Origin: Arthrobacter sp.
GTDB lineage: Bacteria; Actinomycetota; Actinomycetes; Actinomycetales; Micrococcaceae
DNA length: 64,000 bases
Direction: 5' to 3'
NCBI GenBank assembly: GCA_029257465.1
Contig: JARIBG010000011.1
Coordinates: 22,170-86,169, forward strand
Position numbers and translations under genes: made by a program. The notes beneath the pieces are model-generated. The model made no database searches. It saw only the letters and a list, made by a program, of their open reading frames with translations, and was not told the DNA's origin. This document shows, in pieces, positions 55,933 to 64,000 of the stretch. Numbering within the stretch: the first letter of the stretch is position 1; each line of letters opens with the position of its first letter.

Positions 55933-57213
55933 TCAGAGGACCGGGAGGACCTCCAGTCCGTTCAGGTAGGGGCGCAGCGCGGCGGGCACCGTGACCGAGC
56001 CGTCGGCTCTCTGGTGGTGTTCCAGGATCGCAACGATCCACCGCGTGGTCGCGAGCGTGCCGTTGAGGGTCGCGACGGCACGCGTACCCTTCTGTCCCGC
56101 GCCCTCCTGGCGTTCGCGGATGTTCAGTCGCCGGGCCTGGAACGTGGTGCAGTTCGAGGTGGAGGTCAGCTCGCGGTAGTCGCCCTGGGTGGGGACCCAC
56201 GCCTCGCAGTCGAACTTGCGGGCAGCGGACATCCCCAGGTCGCCCGCAGCCGTATCGATGACGCGGTAGGGCAGCTCCACCTTCGCGAGCATTTCCTCCT
56301 CCCAGGCAAGCATGCGCTCGTGCTCGTCGGCGGCGTCCTCCACGGTGGTGTACGTGAACATCTCCACCTTGTTGAACTGGTGGACCCGGATGATCCCGCG
56401 GGTGTCCTTGCCATGGGATCCGGCCTCCCGGCGATAGCAGGAGGACCAGCCCGCGTAGCGGACGGGGCCGTGGGTGAGGTCGATGATCTCGTCCGAGTGG
56501 TACCCGGCCAGCGCGACCTCGGAGGTGCCCACGAGATACAGGTCGTCCTCTGCCAGACGGTAGATCTCGGCATCGTGTGCCACGTCGAAGCCCGTGCCCT
56601 GCATGATCTCCGGGCGCACGAGTGTGGGGGTGATCATCGGCGTGAAACCGGCCTCCATCGCCTGGTCGAGCGCCATACGCAGCAGCGCCAGTTCGAGCCG
56701 TGCACCGACACCTTTCAGGAAGTAGAAGCGTGAACCCGACACCTTCGCTCCGCGTTCCATGTCGATGGCGCCGATGAGCTCACCGATCTCCAGGTGGTCG
56801 CGCGGCTCGAAACCCTCGGCGACGAAATCGCGCGGCGTCCCCACGGTCTTGAGGACCACGTAGTCCTCCTCCCGGCCCTCGGGAGCGCCCTCCTGCACCA
56901 GATTCGGCAGGGCGCGCAGCAGCGCCTCCTGCTCCGTCGAGGCGTCCTCGGCGTCCGCCACTGCCGTCTTCACGGTTGCAGCCAGCTCCTTGACCTCGGC
57001 CAGGAGCGCCTGCTTCGCCTCTCCCGTTGCCTGCGCCACGCGCTTGCCGAACGCATTCTGCTCGGCCCGGAGTCTCTCGGAGGAGGTCACGGCATCGCGG
57101 CGGCGCGTGTCCGCGGCGAGAACGGCGTCGACGATCGACGCGTCCGCCCGGCGGGCGCGCTGGGAGGCTCGGTACTGCTCGGGATGCTGGCGGAGGTCGT
57201 TGACGTCGATCAC
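55933..57213 (-). CDS. serS: Seryl-tRNA synthetase
   Basis: A 426-residue class II synthetase. The N-terminal coiled-coil arm follows [21 protein letters not shown] and covers about 25-105. Core motifs: [41 protein letters not shown] (motif 2), [12 protein letters not shown], and [19 protein letters not shown] near the end. GTG at 57213 gives the usual MIDVNDL start; a TACGCT -10 lies 7 nt before it. Confidence 0.95.
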   Translation of the reverse strand: MIDVNDLRQHPEQYRASQRARRADASIVDAVLAADTRRRDAVTSSERLRAEQNAFGKRVAQATGEAKQALLAEVKELAATVKTAVADAEDASTEQEALLRALPNLVQEGAPEGREEDYVVLKTVGTPRDFVAEGFEPRDHLEIGELIGAIDMERGAKVSGSRFYFLKGVGARLELALLRMALDQAMEAGFTPMITPTLVRPEIMQGTGFDVAHDAEIYRLAEDDLYLVGTSEVALAGYHSDEIIDLTHGPVRYAGWSSCYRREAGSHGKDTRGIIRVHQFNKVEMFTYTTVEDAADEHERMLAWEEEMLAKVELPYRVIDTAAGDLGMSAARKFDCEAWVPTQGDYRELTSTSNCTTFQARRLNIRERQEGAGQKGTRAVATLNGTLATTRWIVAILEHHQRADGSVTVPAALRPYLNGLEVLPVL

Positions 57214-57220
57214 ATCGACA

Positions 57221-57226
57221 AGCGTA
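57221..57226 (-). promoter_or_regulatory. -10 element for a near-leaderless serS transcript
   Basis: TACGCT on the minus strand, seven bases, then the GTG at 57213. Confidence 0.4.
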
Positions 57227-57265
57227 CCCAAGACCCAGCGCCGACCAGCGTACGTGCACTGCCGC

Positions 57266-57271
57266 TAGGGT
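57266..57271 (+). promoter_or_regulatory. -10 element for a leaderless diacylglycerol-kinase-like transcript
   Basis: TAGGGT, six bases, then the ATG at 57278, divergent from the serS element. Confidence 0.45.
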
Positions 57272-57277
57272 GGGACC

Positions 57278-58414
57278 ATGGGCCGTAAACTGCTTGCCGG
57301 GACGGCCGCCGCGTCTGCCGCCGCCGCCTCCATCCAGTCCTACTGGTCCGTTCGACGACTGCGGCAGACACGCGCAGCCACCGCCTCGGTGAACCAGCCG
57401 ATGCCGGTCACGGCGGAACCCACCCGTGTGGCCCTGGTGATCAATCCGTCGAAGCTGCACGCCGGCACCACGCGCGGGCTCGTGATCGAAGCCTGCGCGG
57501 CGGCAGGCTGGGAGCCTCCCCTGATCCTCGAGACCACCATCGAGGACCCCGGCACCGGACAGGCCGAGCATGCCCTGGCGGAGGGGGCCGACGTCGTCCT
57601 CGCCGCCGGCGGAGACGGAACCGTGCGCGCCGTGGCGCAGGCCCTGGTGCACGCACCGGCCGCCCTCGGCCTACTGCCGCTGGGCACGGGCAATCTGCTG
57701 GTCCGGAATCTGGGTCTTCCCTACAACGACATCGCCGGGTGCCTCCACGTCGCCCTGCACGGGTCCGAGCGGCGTATCGACCTGGGGCTGATCACGCTCC
57801 GCAACGATCGCACGGAGTCCGGCTCCGAGCATCTCTTCCTGGTCATGGGCGGCGCGGGCTTCGACGCGAGTGTGGTGACCGACGCGAAGCAGGAGCTCAA
57901 GGAGAAGTTCGGGTGGCTAGCCTACAGCGAAGCCGGTGTGCGGCACCTGCCGGGCCGGCGGCGGCGCATCTCGATCAGCCTCGACGGCGGGGCCCCGCAG
58001 ACCCGCAAGGTGCGGAGCCTGCTCGTGGCGAACTGCGGGAAACTCCCGGCGGGCGTCGACTTCGTGCCCGACGCCGTGATCGACGACGGCTACCTCGACG
58101 TGGTGGTCCTCAGCCCCCGCAGTCTGCTCGGCTGGACCTGGATGGCCGCGAAGATCCTGCTGCGGCACCGCGGCGGAATCCCCGTGATCAGCTACTACCG
58201 CGTCAGGGAGATCACCGTGTGGTCGGCCGAGCCGATCGCCACCCAGCTCGACGGCGACCCTTCCGGAGCCATGACCTCGCTCACCGCCCGGGTCGATCCG
58301 GACGCACTGATGGTCCGGGTGCCGTCGCCGACGCCCGGACGATCAGGCTCCTCCGTGGTGCAGCCGCGACGCGTGTCGCGGCAGGACCGCGCGGGGATGC
58401 TGCATCGATCCTAG
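57278..58414 (+). CDS. Diacylglycerol/sphingosine kinase-like lipid kinase
   Basis: A 378-residue DAGK-catalytic-domain protein. The first 30 residues include an Ala-rich hydrophobic stretch, perhaps a membrane anchor. The nucleotide motif GGDGT is at 111-115 and PLGTGN at 134-139, followed by IDLGLITL, MGGAGFDASVVTDAKQELKEKFGW and a C-terminal QLDGDPSG. It probably phosphorylates a membrane lipid alcohol. Starts divergently from serS; its stop overlaps the stop of the YT-repeat gene by 4 nt. Confidence 0.9.
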   Translation: MGRKLLAGTAAASAAAASIQSYWSVRRLRQTRAATASVNQPMPVTAEPTRVALVINPSKLHAGTTRGLVIEACAAAGWEPPLILETTIEDPGTGQAEHALAEGADVVLAAGGDGTVRAVAQALVHAPAALGLLPLGTGNLLVRNLGLPYNDIAGCLHVALHGSERRIDLGLITLRNDRTESGSEHLFLVMGGAGFDASVVTDAKQELKEKFGWLAYSEAGVRHLPGRRRRISISLDGGAPQTRKVRSLLVANCGKLPAGVDFVPDAVIDDGYLDVVVLSPRSLLGWTWMAAKILLRHRGGIPVISYYRVREITVWSAEPIATQLDGDPSGAMTSLTARVDPDALMVRVPSPTPGRSGSSVVQPRRVSRQDRAGMLHRS

Positions 58415-58728
58415 CGGTCGTGGTCCGTGTACTCGCCCTGTCCCTCGGGCTCGTCGATGCGGGCGGTGTCCTTGTCGGTGTACTCGCCCTCCTCGGCCGG
58501 GTCCTGCGCTGAGGTGTAGCCGCCGGAGTGACCCTCGGGTTCGGCGCTGGTGTAGCTGCCTGCCTCCTCCTCGACGGGGTCGGCCTGCTCGTTGATGAGC
58601 CGCTGCTCCTCCGCGAAACGGAGGTCGTTGCCCTGGTCGCCGGCGTCGCCGGGCCGGTTCGGGTCCGACGTCGAGGCGCGCCCCGCGTCGGGGTTCACGA
58701 TGTGTCCGTCGTGATTGTTCTCGGTCAT
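58411..58728 (-). CDS. Acidic disordered protein with repeated YT motifs
   Basis: A 105-residue protein, very rich in Glu, Asp, Gly and Asn, no hydrophobic core. Its second half repeats a short motif four times: GSYTS, GGYTS, GEYTD, GEYTD, spaced about 10-20 residues and each followed by acidic residues. AAAGG precedes the ATG at 58728. Function unknown; intrinsically disordered by composition. It is convergent with the lipid kinase. Confidence 0.65.
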   Translation of the reverse strand: MTENNHDGHIVNPDAGRASTSDPNRPGDAGDQGNDLRFAEEQRLINEQADPVEEEAGSYTSAEPEGHSGGYTSAQDPAEEGEYTDKDTARIDEPEGQGEYTDHDR

Positions 58729-58837
58729 GATGCTGCCTTTCATCGGTGGATTCGCTCCTCGAGCGCCCGCAGCAAGCGTACTGACGATCCGGGTGGTGAC
58801 CAATGCGCGGATCCTTCGAGGAATCAGCGGCGGAGCA

Positions 58838-59812
58838 TCAGTGGCGCAGCAGTTCCTGCACCGCTTTCTCCGAGGCGGAGTACGTGGCGATCGAAATGAC
58901 CTCCCCGCTCATGAAGCGGTCCACGAGGCGCGGGTCCACGTAGGAGCTCCGGGCCACCGTGGGTGTGTTGCCCAGATGATCCGCCACGGCCTTCATGGTG
59001 CTGGTGACGGCCTTCTGGCGGGCGGTGCGGCTCGTCGCCTTGAGATCCTGCTTCGCGAGCGACATGGCGGCGACGACGGTGGCCTGCCACGTCCGGAAGT
59101 CCTTGGCGGTGAACGGCCCCCCGGTCACCTGGCGCAGGAACTCGTTGAGCTGGGACCCGTCCACGTGGTGCCACCCGAGATCCTCCGACTGCCATGCGAG
59201 CACCGTATCGGCGTCCTCGCGCTCCAGCATGGGGCGCAGTGCCATCGCGAGGTCATCGTCCTCGAGCCGGGTGTCCCAGTGCTGGCCACTTTTGCCGGGG
59301 AAGTCGAACGTGATCACGTTCGCCTCCACGGTGCAGTGCTCCACGAGCAGCGTGGTGACGCCGAAGGAGCCGTTGGCCTCCGCGTACTGCGCCGAACCGA
59401 TCCTCAGGGCGCCGGAGTCGACGATCCTCAGTGCCGCCGCGAACGCCCTCTCCCTGCCCACGCCGTCGCTGCGCAGGTGCTGCGTGATGATCCGGCGGGC
59501 ACTGGTCAGCTTCGCCCCGAAATCGAGTGCGCGATCGAACTTCTCGCGGTCCTTCTGCTCCCGCCAGGACGGGTGGTAGAGATACTGACGCCGGCCGGCC
59601 TCGTCCGTACCGATCGCCTGGACATGCCCGTTCGGGTAGGGGGCTATCCACACCCCCTGCCATGCCGGCGGGATCACGAGATCCTTGATGCGCTCGACCT
59701 CGTCCCGGTCCTGCAGGAGGCCCCCGTCCGGGGTGCGATAGCTGAAACCCTTCCCGTGACGACGACGGGTGATACCGGGTTTGCGCGTGTTGCTCCGGCG
59801 CAGTCGAACCAT
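58838..59812 (-). CDS. DNA topoisomerase IB (poxvirus type)
   Basis: A 324-residue enzyme that relaxes supercoils by nicking one strand. Conserved blocks: PPAWQGVWIAPYPNGHVQAIG, RRQYLYHPSWRE (75-86), KDFRTWQATVVAA (237-249), and the catalytic Tyr291 in ARSSYVDPRLVDRF. The C-terminus is compact. Bacterial members are scattered, so horizontal spread in the past is likely. No neighbours suggest a special role. Confidence 0.95.
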   Translation of the reverse strand: MVRLRRSNTRKPGITRRRHGKGFSYRTPDGGLLQDRDEVERIKDLVIPPAWQGVWIAPYPNGHVQAIGTDEAGRRQYLYHPSWREQKDREKFDRALDFGAKLTSARRIITQHLRSDGVGRERAFAAALRIVDSGALRIGSAQYAEANGSFGVTTLLVEHCTVEANVITFDFPGKSGQHWDTRLEDDDLAMALRPMLEREDADTVLAWQSEDLGWHHVDGSQLNEFLRQVTGGPFTAKDFRTWQATVVAAMSLAKQDLKATSRTARQKAVTSTMKAVADHLGNTPTVARSSYVDPRLVDRFMSGEVISIATYSASEKAVQELLRH

Positions 59813-59857
59813 CGGGAACCGGCCTTAAGGGTAGGGGTGGAGGTCTCGCCGCCCAGC

Positions 59858-60829
59858 CTACGTGGCTCCGGTGCCGTCCGACCGGCCGATTCCGGTGCTT
59901 CCGAGGATCGCGTCCAACCAGGCATCGGCGGCGCCGAAGGCGGCGTCGGAGGTGTGGCGTTCGACGGCGGGTGAGCGCCGGTCCGCCCGGGCGTAGGACC
60001 CCAGGAAGCGCAGGCTCGGGCTGATCCGGTGCAGGCCCTTGAGCGCATCGGCGACGCGGGAGTCCTCCACGTGACCATCGGCGTCCACACTGAAGAAGTA
60101 GTCGCCCAGGAACTGGCCCGTGGGCCGGGACTCGATGCGACTGAGATTGACCCCGCGCGCTGCGAACTGGTCGAGGATCTGCATCAGTGCGCCCGGGTGA
60201 TCCACGGGCAGGGGAATCTCGAGCGTGGTCTTGTCAGCCCCGGTACGCGGCGAGAGCGCATCCGGTCCGCCCACCAGGATGAAGCGCGTCACGGCGTCGG
60301 AGACGTCACCGATGTCCTCCGCCAGAACGACGAGTCCGAGTCCGGCTGCCAGCAGCGGCGAGCAGATGGCGGCGTCGAAACTTCCGTCGCCGTTGCAGAG
60401 GTCCTTCGCCGCGGCAGCGGTCGACGACGACGGAACGTATTCCGCAGCGCGTACATGAGTGTCCGCCCAGGCCCGGCACTGCGCCCAGGCATGGCCATGC
60501 GTCGCGATACGGCGGACGTCCGCGAGCGCGGTACCGGCGCGGGCAGCGAGCACGAAGGTGATGTTCACGAGTTCCTCGCGCACGATCCGCAGCGGCTCAC
60601 CGACGGCGATGGCGTCGAGGGTGGCACTCACGCCGCCCTCGACGGAGTTCTCGATGGGCACCATGGCGGCGTCCACCGCACCCGAGCGGACGGCGTCGAG
60701 CGCCGAACCGACGGTGGACGCCGGGACGCGGCGAGCGGCGTCGGCCCCCGGTACCTGCAGCAGGGCCGCTTCGGTGAAGGTGCCCTCGGGTCCCAGATAG
60801 GCGTAGGAGGTGCTGCCTGCACCCGTCAC
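59858..60829 (-). CDS. pheA: Prephenate dehydratase
   Basis: A 323-residue enzyme converting prephenate to phenylpyruvate. The PDT domain has YLGPEGTFTEAAL, VPIENSVEGGVSATLD and the THGHAWAQCRAW region. The ACT domain near 210-290 carries HPGALMQILDQFAARGVNLSRIESRP, typical of phenylalanine feedback control. The GTG at 60829 overlaps the rhodanese stop by 4 nt. A 45-residue C-terminal tail beyond the ACT domain is of unknown use. Confidence 0.94.
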   Translation of the reverse strand: MTGAGSTSYAYLGPEGTFTEAALLQVPGADAARRVPASTVGSALDAVRSGAVDAAMVPIENSVEGGVSATLDAIAVGEPLRIVREELVNITFVLAARAGTALADVRRIATHGHAWAQCRAWADTHVRAAEYVPSSSTAAAAKDLCNGDGSFDAAICSPLLAAGLGLVVLAEDIGDVSDAVTRFILVGGPDALSPRTGADKTTLEIPLPVDHPGALMQILDQFAARGVNLSRIESRPTGQFLGDYFFSVDADGHVEDSRVADALKGLHRISPSLRFLGSYARADRRSPAVERHTSDAAFGAADAWLDAILGSTGIGRSDGTGAT

Positions 60830-61152
60830 AGGACGGTCGGCTCGCCGTCCGTCTCGGACACCAGGGGCCTGCCCGCCTCCAGCCAGTCGTTCATCCCGCC
60901 GGTGACGTTGATGGCGGTGTAGCCGTTGCCCTCGAGCCACTCGGCCGCCCGCTTGGAGCGGCCACCGAGACGGCAGATCACATGCAGATCCTCGTCCGGA
61001 TCCAGCTCGTCCACGCGGGAGGGGAGCTCGTCGAGCGGGATGTGCAGGGCGCCGTCGATATGGCCGGCCTCCCACTCGTGGTCCTCGCGGACGTCGAGGA
61101 TGCGCGCATCCTGGGGAACAGCGGTCACCGGTACATTCTGGAGTTCACTCAT
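60826..61152 (-). CDS. Rhodanese-like single-domain protein
   Basis: A 108-residue protein. ARILDVREDHEWEAGHIDGALHIPL is the rhodanese start; the active-site Cys60 is in VICRLGGRSKRAA, and GYTAINVTGGMNDW closes the domain. Possible sulfur transfer; substrate unknown. AAAAGG precedes the ATG. Coupled to pheA by overlap and divergent from the amidase. Confidence 0.92.
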   Translation of the reverse strand: MSELQNVPVTAVPQDARILDVREDHEWEAGHIDGALHIPLDELPSRVDELDPDEDLHVICRLGGRSKRAAEWLEGNGYTAINVTGGMNDWLEAGRPLVSETDGEPTVL

Positions 61153-61328
61153 GAACCCACCTTTTCACGTCCCGCAGCAGCTCCGCCATGGCCGTTACCC
61201 GCACGAGTCCGCACGTGACTGCACCGGCACGGCCCGTGCGCACCGGCTCCTATAGTGGTCCTTGTTCTCTCCTCGCGTGGCCCGCAGCACAGCGGACCCG
61301 GCGAGCGCCCGCGTCCGACTGGAGCCCC

Positions 61329-62723
61329 ATGAGCGATCCGCACGACCTCTCCGCCCTGGCACTCCAGGACGCCCTGGCCCGCGGGGCGCTCAGCGCCCGC
61401 GAGGTGACCGAACACTTCCTCCGGCGCATCGACGCGCTGAACCCGGACCTCGGCTCGTTCATCACCGTCACGCACGATCACGCGCTGCGCGCGGCCGACC
61501 ACGCCGATCGACTGCGCTCCTCCGGGGCCGCTCTCGGCCCCCTGCACGGCATGCCCCTGGCGCATAAGGATCTCACCGACGTCGCCGGGGTGCGGACCAC
61601 CCTCGGCACGGCGGCCCTCGATCCCTCGATCGCGGCGAAGGACGCACCCCTCACGGCGGTCCTGCGACGCGCCGGAGCCATCAGCCTCGGTAAGACGCAG
61701 GTGCCCGAGTTCGGCCTGAGCTGCTACAGCGAGAACCGCCTGGCCCCGCCGGCCCGCAACCCGCTCGACCGACGGCTCAGCCCGGCCGGGTCCTCGGGGG
61801 GCAGCGCCGCCGCGGTGGCCGCCGCGATGCTCCCGTTCGCCCCGGGCACCGACGGCGGCGGATCGGTCCGTATCCCGGCGGCCGCGACCGGCCTGGTGGG
61901 GCTCAAACCCAATCGGGGCCGGGTGCCGTCCGGCGCGGGGCAGGCGGATCTCGGGCAGTTCGTCGTCGCCGGGCCCCTCGCGCACTCCGCCGTGGACGCC
62001 GGGCTGCTCCTCGACGCCATGGTGGCCGAGCCGAGCTACCGGCCCACGAGCGCCGCCTCCCGGTATCCGGGCTCCTTCACCGACGCCGCCCTGCGCGCGG
62101 AAGGACGATTCCGCATCGGCGTCAGCACGGCCTCGCCGTTCTCCTCCGCGATGGACATCGGCCTCGACAGTGCCGCGGTGGCGGCCCTCCGCTCCGGGAT
62201 CGGGCTGCTGCAGAAGGCCGGGCACGACGTCGTCGACACCGAGCTCACGTACGACTCCCGGTACCACGAGGCTTTCCAGCTCGTGTGGACGGCAGGGCTG
62301 GCAACTCTGCCGATCCCCGCCGAACGGGAGAACCGCCTGACGGACATCACGCGCGTCCTGCGCCGACGCGCACTCGGACGCAGTGCCGCGGAGCTGGCCG
62401 GCGCCATCGAGGTGCTGCGCGCGTTCGAGCAGGAGACCATCCGGCAGTACTCGGCGTACGACATGATCCTGACGCCGGCGCTCGCCATGACGCCCCGCCC
62501 TATCGGGTGGTACACGGACGACGACGGCGATACCGACTACGTACGGCAGTGCCAGTACTCGCCGTACACCTCGATGGTCAATGTCTGCGGGCTGCCCGCC
62601 GTGACGGTACCCACACTGACCCTCCCCGACGGGCTCTCGATGAGCGTGCAGCTCATCGGCCGCCCGGGCGAGGAGGCGTACCTGCTCGCCGTGACCGCCC
62701 AGCTCGAGGCGCTGCGCGGATAG
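61329..62723 (+). CDS. Amidase (amidase signature family)
   Basis: A 464-residue hydrolase. The catalytic Lys80 is in MPLAHKDLTDVAGV; the cis-Ser155 region is SPAGSSGGSAAAVAA; the nucleophile Ser179 is in DGGGSVRIPA. C-terminal SVQLIGRPGEEAYLL is typical of the family. There is no partner GatB or GatC, and the gene is too distant to be GatA of a Gln-amidotransferase by context, so a small-amide substrate is likely. GGAG precedes the ATG. Confidence 0.92.
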   Translation: MSDPHDLSALALQDALARGALSAREVTEHFLRRIDALNPDLGSFITVTHDHALRAADHADRLRSSGAALGPLHGMPLAHKDLTDVAGVRTTLGTAALDPSIAAKDAPLTAVLRRAGAISLGKTQVPEFGLSCYSENRLAPPARNPLDRRLSPAGSSGGSAAAVAAAMLPFAPGTDGGGSVRIPAAATGLVGLKPNRGRVPSGAGQADLGQFVVAGPLAHSAVDAGLLLDAMVAEPSYRPTSAASRYPGSFTDAALRAEGRFRIGVSTASPFSSAMDIGLDSAAVAALRSGIGLLQKAGHDVVDTELTYDSRYHEAFQLVWTAGLATLPIPAERENRLTDITRVLRRRALGRSAAELAGAIEVLRAFEQETIRQYSAYDMILTPALAMTPRPIGWYTDDDGDTDYVRQCQYSPYTSMVNVCGLPAVTVPTLTLPDGLSMSVQLIGRPGEEAYLLAVTAQLEALRG

Positions 62724-62768
62724 CCGGTACGCTTCCTTCGCCTCCCGCCGGGCCGGGACCATGGACGG

Positions 62769-64000
62769 ATGAGTACCTCCCAGAAGACCGCAGTCGGCGA
62801 CGGCAGGACATTCTTCGGCCACCCGCGGATGCTCGCAAATCTCTTCGGCGTGGAGCTCTGGGAGCGATTCTCCTTCTACGGCATGCAGGCCCTGCTGCTG
62901 TACTACATGACGTACTCCCTCGCCGACGGCGGACTGGCCTTCGCCCCGGGAACTGCGGCCGGGCTGGTCGGCGCCTACGGTGGCGGGGTCTATCTGTCCA
63001 CCATCCTGGGCGCCTGGGTTGCCGACCGCGTCCTCGGGTCCGAGCGCGTGCTGTTCTTCTCGGCGATCATCATCATGTTCGGACACATCGCGCTCGCGCT
63101 ACTGCCCGGCGTCGTGGGTCTGTCGATCGGCCTGGTCCTGGTAGGCGTGGGCTCGGGCGGACTCAAGGCCAACGCGTCCTCGCTCGTCGGCACGCTCTAC
63201 GAGCCCGGCGACACGCGCCGCGACGCCGGATTCTCCATTTTCTACATGGGCATCAACATCGGAGCCCTCGTGGGGCCGCTGCTGACCAATCTGGCGTGGG
63301 ACGCGTACGGCTTCCACGTGGGCTTCGGTCTCGCCGCCATCGGCATGGCCGCCGGGCTCATCCAGTACTCTGCAGGGCGCAGGAAGCTACCTGCCGCCGC
63401 ACAGAGATCGAGGATCCCCTGCCCCGCGCCGCCTACCCGCGCTGGGTCGGCATCGCCGCCGTCGTCCTGGTACTCCTCGGCGTCGTCCTGGCCACCGGGC
63501 TCCTGAACGCCGGCAACCTGGCGAGCGTCATGGCGTACACGGCAATCGCGGCGACCATCGCCTACTTCGCGGTGATCCTCTCGAGCCGCAAGGTGAGCGC
63601 CGTCGAACGACGCCGCGTGTACTCTTTCATGCCGTTGTTCCTGGCCAGTGCCGCATTCTGGTCCCTGTTCCAGCAGCAGTTCACCGTGGTGGCGCTGTAC
63701 TCGCAGAGTCGCCTCGACCGGACCATTTTCGGGTGGGAGATGCCCCCGGGCATGGTGCAGTCCATCAACCCGATCTTCATCATCGTCTTCGCGGGCATCT
63801 TCGCGGCGGTGTGGACGCGCCTGGGCAACCGGCAGCCGTCGTCGCCCGTGAAGTTCTCCCTCGGTCTGATGGTCATGGGTCTGGCGTTCCTCGCCTTCAT
63901 CCCCTTCGCCGGCGGCGGACCGAACAGCACACCGCTCATAGCCCTCGCCGCCATCCTGCTCCTGTTCACGTTCGCCGAGCTCTTCATCTCCCCGATCGGC
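62769..64000 (+). pseudogene. POT/PTR-family peptide transporter, frameshifted and cut by window edge
   Basis: From the ATG at 62769 the first frame encodes a POT-family N-terminal half to about residue 210: the signature GVELWERFSFYGMQALLLYYM, then helices and GSGGLKANASSLVGTLY. After about 63390-63400 the frame becomes Pro/Ser-rich and stops at 63506. In the frame shifted by +2 the sequence continues smoothly from EDPLPRAAYPRWVGIAAV at 63410 to the window edge without a stop, including FWSLFQQQFTVVALYSQSRLD split and AELFISPIG. One base is missing, within a GCC/CCG run. Either a true inactivation or a sequencing error. Confidence 0.85.

Noticed and set aside
61149-63086. 645-codon minus-strand frame over the amidase.
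   Set aside because: Antisense to the amidase signature motifs.
63380-63420. Programmed ribosomal frameshift in the POT gene.
   Set aside because: No slippery heptamer or downstream pseudoknot is apparent; a missing base fits better.

Overview
The window is high-GC actinobacterial DNA. Strong GC3 bias (hence many long antisense shadow frames), Lsr2, DisA, SerS/LysS with near-leaderless starts, and the gene order ftsH-folE-folP-folB-folK-DUF3180-PH-PH-DUF2520-panC-lysS-lsr2-clpC point to a Micrococcaceae chromosome, probably Arthrobacter-like. The genus is inferred from gene order and protein style, not from any marker comparison. I see no prophage, insertion sequence, CRISPR array or rRNA. 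There is one tRNA (Lys-UUU).

Layout. 1-7.0 kb: the start of an AzlC permease (cut by the window edge), a zinc alcohol dehydrogenase, a GH15 glucanase/trehalase, a glycerophosphodiester phosphodiesterase, a DUF445 protein, an EcsC-like protein and a GlsB/YeaQ stress membrane protein. 7.2-11.5 kb: a compact fructose PTS operon (fruR-fruK-fruA-ptsH) closed by a strong terminator. 11.7-17 kb: accessory and poorly characterised genes, comprising a two-gene module of a tandem-HTH regulator plus a 7-TM protein, a small basic protein, a secreted EEP-fold phosphohydrolase with an EF-hand-like loop, a membrane protein of unknown role, tRNA-Lys, and a conserved actinobacterial hypothetical. 17.1-23 kb: phosphate uptake, with DUF47-pit converging on pstCAB; pstCAB has a PHO-box-like site but no pstS beside it, and a FUSC-type membrane protein diverges from it. 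23-26.7 kb: a genome-maintenance run, radA-disA-mutY. 26.7-29.6 kb: PTS-dependent dihydroxyacetone kinase dhaKLM with a 17-bp tandem repeat upstream, then CsbD. 29.7-35.5 kb: an N-acetyltransferase, an S9 peptidase, clpC and lsr2.

35.5-51 kb: a long leftward housekeeping block (dacB, a DUF2342 metalloprotease, tilS, hpt, ftsH, the folate genes, DUF3180, two bacterial PH-domain membrane proteins, a DUF2520 Rossmann protein, panC, lysS). From folB to the DUF2520 gene every start overlaps the previous stop. 51-59.8 kb: ppa, a SatD-like HTH protein, gdhA, glycerate kinase, a HAD phosphatase, serS, a diacylglycerol-kinase-like lipid kinase, an acidic YT-repeat protein and topoisomerase IB. 59.8-64 kb: pheA, a rhodanese, an amidase and a POT peptide transporter that is frameshifted and runs off the window.

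No intergenic gap exceeds 300 bases. The largest (13550-13801, 15798-16045, 29138-29419, 11473-11707) hold the sites listed or nothing I can recognise. The best candidates for something undescribed are the tandem-HTH/7-TM pair, the PH-domain pair translationally coupled to folate synthesis, and the SatD-like HTH fusion. The rest is mostly well-known housekeeping biology.
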